Of a DNA stretch of 11,247 nt, positions 6,836 through 11,247 are shown piece after piece. The position numbers were made by a program, and so were the translations under genes. The first letter of the stretch is position 1. Each line of letters begins with the position of its first letter. Origin of the DNA: Acidobacteriota bacterium (GTDB taxonomy: Bacteria > Acidobacteriota > Terriglobia > UBA7540); assembly GCA_021780055.1 (NCBI GenBank), contig JAJXZM010000479.1, positions 1 through 11,247 on the forward strand, written 5' to 3'. Under the pieces are notes generated by a model, which was given only the letters and a program-made list of their open reading frames with translations, had not been told where the DNA came from and searched no databases.

Positions 6836-8152
6836 ATGGGAAAACTGGCGATCACCGGAGGCAAACCCGTCCGGACGAAACCTTTTGCTGACTGGCCTGT
6901 TTACAGCCGGGACGAAGAGCGTGCGTTGCAGAAGGTGCTGGCCAGCCGCAACTGGGGCGGCTATCCGTTTCCGAACACCATTGCTGATCGTTTTGCGCAG
7001 AAGTTTGCAAAGTTCCACGGTGCAAAATACGGGCTTGCGGTCTCAAACGGAACGGTGGCCATCCAGGTGGCTCTGAAGGCAGCAGGCATCGGGCCGGGCG
7101 ATGAAGTTATCGTCCCGGCGTACACGTGGGAAGGCACGGTGGGGCCGGTGTTGCTGCTGAACGCCGTGCCGGTTTTCGTCGATGTCGATCCTGACACGTA
7201 CTGCCTGGACGCCCGGTTGGTTGAGGCGGCGCTGACGGAGAAGACGCGCGCCATCCTGCCGGTCCATCTTGCCATGAGCTTTGCCGATATGGATGCCATC
7301 ATGAAGATCGCGCGCGCACGCAATCTGGTGGTGATCGAAGACTGCGCGCACGCCCACGGCGGAAAGTGGCGAAGCAAGGGCGCAGGCGCCACGGGAGACT
7401 TCGGGTGTTTCAGTTTCCAGTCGAGCAAACTGATGACTTCCGGTGAAGGCGGCGGGGTGATTACAAGTGATCTCGCACTTTACGAGCGCGCGCAGTCTTA
7501 CGTGAACTGCGGGCGTGCCAGTTCAACCGACCGGTTTGGCCAGCGGTTGATCGGCTTTAACCACCGGATCACGGAATTTCAGGCGGCCATTCTGGAAGCG
7601 CAACTCGAACGCCTGCCGAAGCAGGCTGAAAAGCGCCAATCAAACATGGCGCATCTGGAGAAACGGTTGCGCAGGATTCCCGGTCTTGGTTTTCTGAGGC
7701 GTGACAAGCGCAACACGCGCGTGGCGGCCTACCAGTACGTTTTCAAGTACCATGCGGACGCGTTGAGTGGCACGCCGCGAGCAGCTTTTCTTGGAGCGTT
7801 GGAACTGGAAGGCATTCCCTGCGACGGCCTGTTCTACGAGCCGGTATATAAGAGTGCGTTGTTTCCGCTGGACCCGAGCGAATTTCCGGCACTTTCCTGG
7901 GGACGTGCGGAGCCGCTGAATCCAAGAACGCAATATCATTGCCCGGTTTCAGAACGCGCCGCCTACGAGGAATCGGTGTGGTTGCCGCACCACCTGTTTC
8001 TCGGCAGCCGCAAAGATGTGGATGATATTGCTGACGCGGTGGAAAAGGTTTGCGCGAACGTGAGCGAACTGCGCGGCCTCAGGCATCCGGCGATTGAAAA
8101 AGGTGCGATGAGCCGCGTCGAACGTCCGCGAATCGAGAAGCGCCAGTATTAG
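6836..8152 (+). CDS. DegT/DnrJ/EryC1/StrS-family PLP aminotransferase, AHBA-synthase/StsC-like subgroup
   Basis: A 438-residue fold-type I PLP enzyme without a signal peptide, so cytosolic. Visible parts are the N-terminal LAITGGKPVRTKPF seen in scyllo-inosose aminotransferase-like proteins, SNGT (70-73) for the PLP phosphate, EDCAHAHGGKW (168-178) with Asp169 for the pyridine nitrogen, and FSFQSSKLMTSGEGG (192-206) with Lys198 as Schiff-base lysine. The wording, especially VHLAMSFADMDAI and AHAHG, resembles 3-amino-5-hydroxybenzoate synthase (RifK) and the aminocyclitol transaminase StsC more than nucleotide-sugar enzymes. The likely reaction is transfer of an amino group to a keto-sugar or keto-cyclitol, but no partner dehydrogenase, kinase or biosynthetic cluster lies nearby. 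The ribosome site AAGGAGA (6824-6830) overlaps the stop codon of the previous gene, so translational coupling is likely. It is the only non-exported product and the last gene of the operon. Confidence 0.9.
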   Translation: MGKLAITGGKPVRTKPFADWPVYSRDEERALQKVLASRNWGGYPFPNTIADRFAQKFAKFHGAKYGLAVSNGTVAIQVALKAAGIGPGDEVIVPAYTWEGTVGPVLLLNAVPVFVDVDPDTYCLDARLVEAALTEKTRAILPVHLAMSFADMDAIMKIARARNLVVIEDCAHAHGGKWRSKGAGATGDFGCFSFQSSKLMTSGEGGGVITSDLALYERAQSYVNCGRASSTDRFGQRLIGFNHRITEFQAAILEAQLERLPKQAEKRQSNMAHLEKRLRRIPGLGFLRRDKRNTRVAAYQYVFKYHADALSGTPRAAFLGALELEGIPCDGLFYEPVYKSALFPLDPSEFPALSWGRAEPLNPRTQYHCPVSERAAYEESVWLPHHLFLGSRKDVDDIADAVEKVCANVSELRGLRHPAIEKGAMSRVERPRIEKRQY

Positions 8153-8171
8153 CCTGATTTTTGCAGTATGG

Positions 8172-8231
8172 AAAAAATCGCGAGCGGGAAGGCCCAAAGC
8201 CCATTGATGTGGCACTTCCCGCAACTCGCGA
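8172..8231 (-). terminator. rho-independent terminator for the GH20 gene
   Basis: Arms 8178-8191 and 8215-8231 pair over 14 base pairs: an 8-bp block GCGGGAAG/CTTCCCGC and a 6-bp block TCGCGA/TCGCGA, with a 3-base bulge. The loop is about 23 bases. On the minus strand the stem is followed by six T residues (complement of 8172-8177), the usual signature of an intrinsic terminator. It lies about 70 bases beyond the GH20 stop. On the plus strand only a weak ATTTAT follows, so it may also slow transcripts from the operon. Confidence 0.6.
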
Positions 8232-8242
8232 ATTTATGAATA

Positions 8243-8296
8243 CAGGCAAGGTCCGGCCCGCCCAATCGCGGCACGGGGCCCGGACATTGGTGCCTG
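8243..8296. repeat. stem-loop between convergent genes
   Basis: CAGGCA (8243-8248) pairs with TGCCTG (8291-8296). Inside it, GTCCGG (8251-8256) pairs with CCGGAC (8280-8285), with a further short CCC/GGG pairing. No T-run follows on either strand. It begins 6 bases after the GH20 stop and may protect the 3' end or add to termination from both sides. Confidence 0.4.
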
Positions 8297-8302
8297 CAAG
8301 GC

Positions 8303-10381
8303 CTAGTCGCTTCCGTTTGACGGAGCGGCCGTTGTTCCGAACAGCGGCGGAAGTTCGTGCGTGGTGCGATACTCCATGCCGATCTGGCGCATGCGGTCCA
8401 TTGCCTTTACCCAGCGGTCATATTCCTGGTCGTACCGGTTCAGGATATTGTTCAGGTAATAGGGCCGGTTCTCGCCCTGCCAGAGCTGTTTGTATTGCGC
8501 GCGGAGCAAATACGTCTGTTGCATCATGTCCTGCATGGGTTCGGTAACCCGGCGCAGAAGTCCGAACCGTTCGTTGCCCTTGCCGGCATTCGCCTGGGCC
8601 TCCGAATAAAGGTCCGGAATCAACTTCGCGTAAATGGCCTTCTGTCCGAGAAAGTCGAACCGGCGCGCGCCAAATTCAACGTAGTTCAGCATGTCGGCGT
8701 TGCGGCGCGCTTCGCCACGATGTTCCCGAACGCTTGCGATCACGTTTTCTGCCAGGATGCGGATCTGACGTGCCGTTGGTTGCCAGCTGGCGTAAAACTT
8801 CTGGCCCTGCGGGCTCATGGCATTGATCCAGGTCAGGCTATCGTTGCCGTCGCTGTGGATAGCGCTCCGCAGCGCCTCGTGGATTTGGGTCAGTGTGTCG
8901 ATTTCATTCCCAAAGTCATGGCCGTCGGAGCGGTAGAAGGTCCAGTCCCAGGCGTTTGAAAATTGCTGGTCGTCCACCTTGGTCTGCCAGCTTTGCGCGG
9001 CACCGTAAGCAAGCCCGTACCAGGTAAAGTTAATCATTCCTTCGCCGTCGTCCATCCATGTCGTATTCAGGACTCCGGTGGCGCCCAGGTCTTTGCCGTC
9101 GGTGACAAACTGCCGGATGTTGGGAATTGCCTCGGAATAATCGGGGAAGATGCGGCTCCAATTGCTGACACCCGGCGCAACCCATGTTTCAAGGCCCACA
9201 TCGCGGAACGGCTTGATCTCATTGGCGAAGGATTTGCGCGGAGCGTAATCCCACGGCACGGCGATCATATCCTTCGGCAGGTCTTTCAAGTCCTCCGGAT
9301 GACGGACCCCCATGTCTCCCCAGAAAAGCACCTTGCGGTGATAAGGCTTGAGCGCGTCATCGATCTTGCGCAGGTAATCGACGTACACCTTGGAGTAGCC
9401 TTCTTTTTCCACAAGATCTTTTGTGCGCCCCTGGCCGAGTTCAAAGGTCTCATCAGCGCCAATGTGGAAAAACGGTCCCGGGAAATACTTGTTGAGATCG
9501 GCGAACATCTTGCCGATAAGCTCGTATGATTCCGGGACGGTTGGCGACAGCACCGCGCCGTAGGGCTGTTCGGCCATGTTCTGGTACTGCTCATTCTCTA
9601 GCAGCAAGTGGAGATGGCCGAATGATTCCTGTTCCGGCAGCACGATCATGTGGCGCTGTTTGGCATAGGCGACCATTTCGGTGACTTCCTGAGGCGTCAG
9701 GGCGCCGCCTGGTTCTCCGGCTAGCGGCAGGCTCGGATAATCAAACATGTTTTCCATGTAAGGCGAGTACAAGTTGACCTTGTACTGTGCAAGAAGGTCA
9801 ATTTCACGCTTGATGGAAGCCATGGTGGGGAAAGGACCGCGGCTGATGTCAATGCTCACGCCGCGCCATCGCATGGCCGGCCAGTCCGTGATGGTGACCG
9901 CCGGGCACTGCGCGGAGCCTCCATCCTTTGCCGGATGAAAAAGCTGCCGCAATGTCTGGACGCCGTAAAAAATGCCGGCCGCAGTCTTGGCCACTACGGC
10001 AGCCTCGCGGTCGTTGACAACAATTACGTAGCCTTCCTCATTGGCCTGGGCGGGAAACGTTACTCCGGCGTGTTCAAGAATACGAGCGCCTTCTCGTGAC
10101 TCGGCACGCGCAAGAACAATGCGCGGCGAGCCGGACTCGCGGGTCTTGATTTCGGCAGTGACTCCGTCAATGGATTTCAGGTCGTCCGCAAGTTGCGTGG
10201 CGGCAAAGTGGTCGTCGGCGTTGTTGCCATCAACGGCAATGGCCACGGTACTTTTGGTTACGAGTTCGCCCGTGCCCATTTGAACCTTTTGAGGGTAGGG
10301 CGAAAGCGGTAACTCTGCTGCGGCAAGCGGCCAGCAACAGAAAATAAGAGCTAATAGAAAAACAATACGGCGGGTCGTCAA
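8303..10381 (-). CDS. secreted GH20 beta-N-acetylhexosaminidase
   Basis: A 692-residue protein expected to release terminal GlcNAc or GalNAc by substrate-assisted catalysis outside the cytoplasm. The signal peptide is residues 1-22 (MTTRR, hydrophobic core, LAAA before ELP). Residues about 25-165 form the GH20b N-terminal alpha/beta domain, ending in [13 protein letters not shown]. The GH20 barrel runs from about 170 ([16 protein letters not shown]) to about 465. [10 protein letters not shown] (307-315) contains the catalytic pair Asp310-Glu311, so the enzyme looks active. Residues about 490-675 are helix-rich and not recognised. The start is TTG (10381-10379), fixed by AGGAGG 8 bases upstream. 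It stands alone on the minus strand, converging on the hydrolase operon and divergent from the regulator gene. Polymer specificity (chitin, peptidoglycan fragments or glycoconjugate) cannot be read from the sequence. Confidence 0.93.
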   Translation of the reverse strand: MTTRRIVFLLALIFCCWPLAAAELPLSPYPQKVQMGTGELVTKSTVAIAVDGNNADDHFAATQLADDLKSIDGVTAEIKTRESGSPRIVLARAESREGARILEHAGVTFPAQANEEGYVIVVNDREAAVVAKTAAGIFYGVQTLRQLFHPAKDGGSAQCPAVTITDWPAMRWRGVSIDISRGPFPTMASIKREIDLLAQYKVNLYSPYMENMFDYPSLPLAGEPGGALTPQEVTEMVAYAKQRHMIVLPEQESFGHLHLLLENEQYQNMAEQPYGAVLSPTVPESYELIGKMFADLNKYFPGPFFHIGADETFELGQGRTKDLVEKEGYSKVYVDYLRKIDDALKPYHRKVLFWGDMGVRHPEDLKDLPKDMIAVPWDYAPRKSFANEIKPFRDVGLETWVAPGVSNWSRIFPDYSEAIPNIRQFVTDGKDLGATGVLNTTWMDDGEGMINFTWYGLAYGAAQSWQTKVDDQQFSNAWDWTFYRSDGHDFGNEIDTLTQIHEALRSAIHSDGNDSLTWINAMSPQGQKFYASWQPTARQIRILAENVIASVREHRGEARRNADMLNYVEFGARRFDFLGQKAIYAKLIPDLYSEAQANAGKGNERFGLLRRVTEPMQDMMQQTYLLRAQYKQLWQGENRPYYLNNILNRYDQEYDRWVKAMDRMRQIGMEYRTTHELPPLFGTTAAPSNGSD

Positions 10382-10389
10382 AGTTTTTT

Positions 10390-10395
10390 CCTCCT
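10390..10395 (-). promoter_or_regulatory. strong ribosome binding site that decides the TTG start
   Basis: The plus-strand CCTCCT is a perfect AGGAGG on the minus strand, 8 bases before TTG 10381. The first codons from that TTG encode a normal signal peptide, so both lines of evidence agree. Confidence 0.85.
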
Positions 10396-10457
10396 GGGAG
10401 TGTGTCCCGATTCTCCTGCTTGTGCTCCAGTAGACCCGTTAACATACACCCTGCAAC

Positions 10458-10473
10458 CGATTGAATGCAATCG
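10458..10473. repeat. short inverted repeat in the GH20/perR divergent spacer
   Basis: CGATTG (10458-10463) and CAATCG (10468-10473) flank a 4-base AATG. CCTG and CAGG further out can extend the stem past a 4-base bulge. It lies about 80 bases upstream of the GH20 start and could be an operator or a chance palindrome. The rest of the 236-base spacer (10382-10617) shows no gene apart from two very short reading frames at 10497-10570. No convincing promoter for the GH20 gene was found. Confidence 0.25.
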
Positions 10474-10579
10474 CAGGTGGCAGGAGGGTGATTTGCATGA
10501 GCCTTCGGCTATGAAAGTAATGGCCCCGGCGTGGGCCGCAGGTCAGGACTTGGAATTAAAACCCCCGTAGTCAAATCTC

Positions 10580-10608
10580 TTGAAAAAGTATTAGATTAGA
10601 TTTAATCT
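10580..10608 (+). promoter_or_regulatory. candidate promoter of the PerR-type regulator gene
   Basis: TTGAAA (10580-10585) matches four of six -35 positions. A 17-base spacer leads to TAATCT (10603-10608), a poor -10 with TA and the final T conserved. Transcription would begin about 10615-10618, at or next to the ATG, which fits the absence of any Shine-Dalgarno sequence there. Confidence 0.35.
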
Positions 10609-10610
10609 AA
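10596..10610. promoter_or_regulatory. perR box: PerR/Fur-box-like operator (7-1-7 palindrome)
   Basis: TTAGATT (10596-10602), one T, and AATCTAA (10604-10610) form a perfect 7-1-7 inverted repeat, the geometry of PerR and Fur boxes. A further TTAGATT half-site at 10591-10597 overlaps the left arm by two bases. The site ends 7 bases before the regulator's ATG and overlaps the candidate -10, so the bound protein would block its own transcription and probably that of the peroxidase gene downstream. Confidence 0.75.
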
Positions 10611-10617
10611 ATTATTC

Positions 10618-11052
10618 ATGGACGCTGAAGCAATTAAAAAATCTCTGGAGAGCGGTGGGTTGCGGTGCACGCCACAGCGCTATGCGGTGATGGCATTTCT
10701 GGTGGAGCACGACAGTCATCCCACGGCTGCGGAAATCTTTGAAGCCGTAAATCGCGCGGACCCGCGCTGTTCAAGGGCCACAGCTTATAACAATCTGCGG
10801 GACCTGGTCCAGGCGGGTCTGGTGCGCGAAGTGGCAGTGGAGGGCCGCGCCGCGCGATTCGATGCCAGGGTCATGCGGCATCACCACTTTGTCTGTGACG
10901 GCTGCGGCAATGTTGAGGATATGGATTGGTACGACGTGCCCCATCCTTCCGCGGGTTCCCTCGGCAAGCGGATTCTTCGCGAATCGGAGCTGATTTTTCG
11001 GGGGCTATGCGCGAGGTGCGCTCAGCGGCATGCTTCCCGTTCGGCGTCTTAG
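10618..11052 (+). CDS. perR: peroxide-responsive Fur-family repressor, PerR-type
   Basis: A 144-residue cytosolic metalloregulator. The winged-helix DNA-binding part (about 1-80) has GLRCTPQRYAVM (14-25) and the recognition helix region RATAYNNLRDL (53-63). Compared from memory with Bacillus subtilis PerR, all five regulatory metal ligands are kept: His34 (for H37), Asp82 (D85), His88 (H91), His90 (H93) and Asp101 (D104). The structural zinc site is present as Cys93-X2-Cys96 and Cys131-X2-Cys134. Asp82 and Asp101 favour PerR over Fur. In PerR, iron-catalysed oxidation of the H37 and H91 equivalents releases the protein from DNA, which turns on peroxide defence genes. A PerR-box-like palindrome just upstream implies autoregulation. 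No Shine-Dalgarno precedes the ATG, and no other start suits the domain, so the message may be leaderless. A probable katG follows after 85 bases. Confidence 0.9.
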   Translation: MDAEAIKKSLESGGLRCTPQRYAVMAFLVEHDSHPTAAEIFEAVNRADPRCSRATAYNNLRDLVQAGLVREVAVEGRAARFDARVMRHHHFVCDGCGNVEDMDWYDVPHPSAGSLGKRILRESELIFRGLCARCAQRHASRSAS

Positions 11053-11137
11053 ACGTGTGGATATTGGATCAAGAGCTCGCGCCACCGAGCGAGGCCGGCG
11101 GTGATCGCGCGGGCGAAAAAACCAGGAGGAGACAAAC

Positions 11138-11247
11138 ATGGGTAATGAATTCAACACCACGGCAGGGACGTCTGGTCCCGCCAATCAGGAGAAAACCTTG
11201 TCAACCGAAAGCAGGTGCCCGTTCTCGGGCGGAACCCCCGCACACAC
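11138..11247 (+). CDS. katG: catalase-peroxidase, N-terminal fragment (runs off the right edge)
   Basis: ATG 11138 follows AGGAGGA (11124-11130) by 7 bases. The 36 complete codons give a Thr/Ser-rich start followed by STESRCPFSGG, close to the (A/S)KCPF.GG segment near the N-terminus of KatG proteins. The heme-binding and Trp-Tyr-Met adduct regions lie outside the window. The bifunctional enzyme removes hydrogen peroxide and is a classic PerR target. No promoter or PerR-like palindrome was seen in the 85-base gap after the regulator gene, so the two are probably co-transcribed. The call rests on one short motif plus context. Confidence 0.75.
   Translation, partial: MGNEFNTTAGTSGPANQEKTLSTESRCPFSGGTPAH

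Noticed and set aside
8357..9529. Two long plus-strand frames (8357-8959 and 8963-9529) opposite the GH20 gene
   Set aside because: They are antisense to a conserved GH20 gene with the Asp-Glu catalytic pair; their near-continuity reflects GC-rich codon bias in the real gene.
1..11247. Mobile elements, CRISPR arrays, tRNA or rRNA genes
   Set aside because: No transposase or integrase, no spaced direct repeats, no terminal inverted repeats and no RNA-gene signatures were seen on either strand.

Overview
The window is a moderately GC-rich, gene-dense bacterial chromosome segment with short intergenic gaps, clear Shine-Dalgarno sites and a few GTG/TTG starts. The set of secreted sugar hydrolases, the PF04734 ceramidase-like protein and the PerR-katG pair would fit a polymer-degrading soil lineage such as Acidobacteriota. 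That placement is an impression from gene content; there is no rRNA or other marker gene here.

Layout. (1) 1-840, minus strand: the first 280 residues of an APC-superfamily amino acid/polyamine permease that runs off the left edge. (2) 841-1079: a divergent control region with a perfect 7-5-7 palindrome lying directly against a near-consensus sigma70-type promoter (TTGACA-17-TATAAA) that fires rightward. (3) 1080-8152, plus strand: a probable four-gene operon (gaps of 96, 16 and 10 bases) encoding a secreted neutral-ceramidase-like protein, an exported GH3 glycosidase, an exported clan GH-A glycosidase with a C-terminal Fn3 domain, and a cytosolic DegT/AHBA-synthase-type PLP aminotransferase. 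(4) 8153-8302: convergent spacer with two stem-loops, one of them an intrinsic terminator for the minus strand. (5) 8303-10381, minus strand: a secreted GH20 beta-N-acetylhexosaminidase starting at TTG behind an AGGAGG. (6) 10382-10617: divergent spacer ending in an AT-rich PerR-box-like 7-1-7 palindrome. (7) 10618-11052, plus strand: a PerR-type Fur-family regulator. (8) 11138 to the right edge: the first codons of a probable catalase-peroxidase, katG.

How it may work together. Four exported hydrolase-type proteins plus one cytosolic sugar/cyclitol aminotransferase suggest a locus that strips sugars, including GlcNAc or GalNAc, from an extracellular glycoconjugate. Ceramidase-like, GH3 and GH20 proteins side by side recall glycosphingolipid breakdown, but this is inference. 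It is weakened because the ceramidase-like protein lacks the catalytic serine motif and the GH3 protein has altered residues at its KHF and SD motifs. The right end is a separate peroxide-stress module: PerR with all five regulatory metal ligands, its likely autoregulatory operator, and katG.
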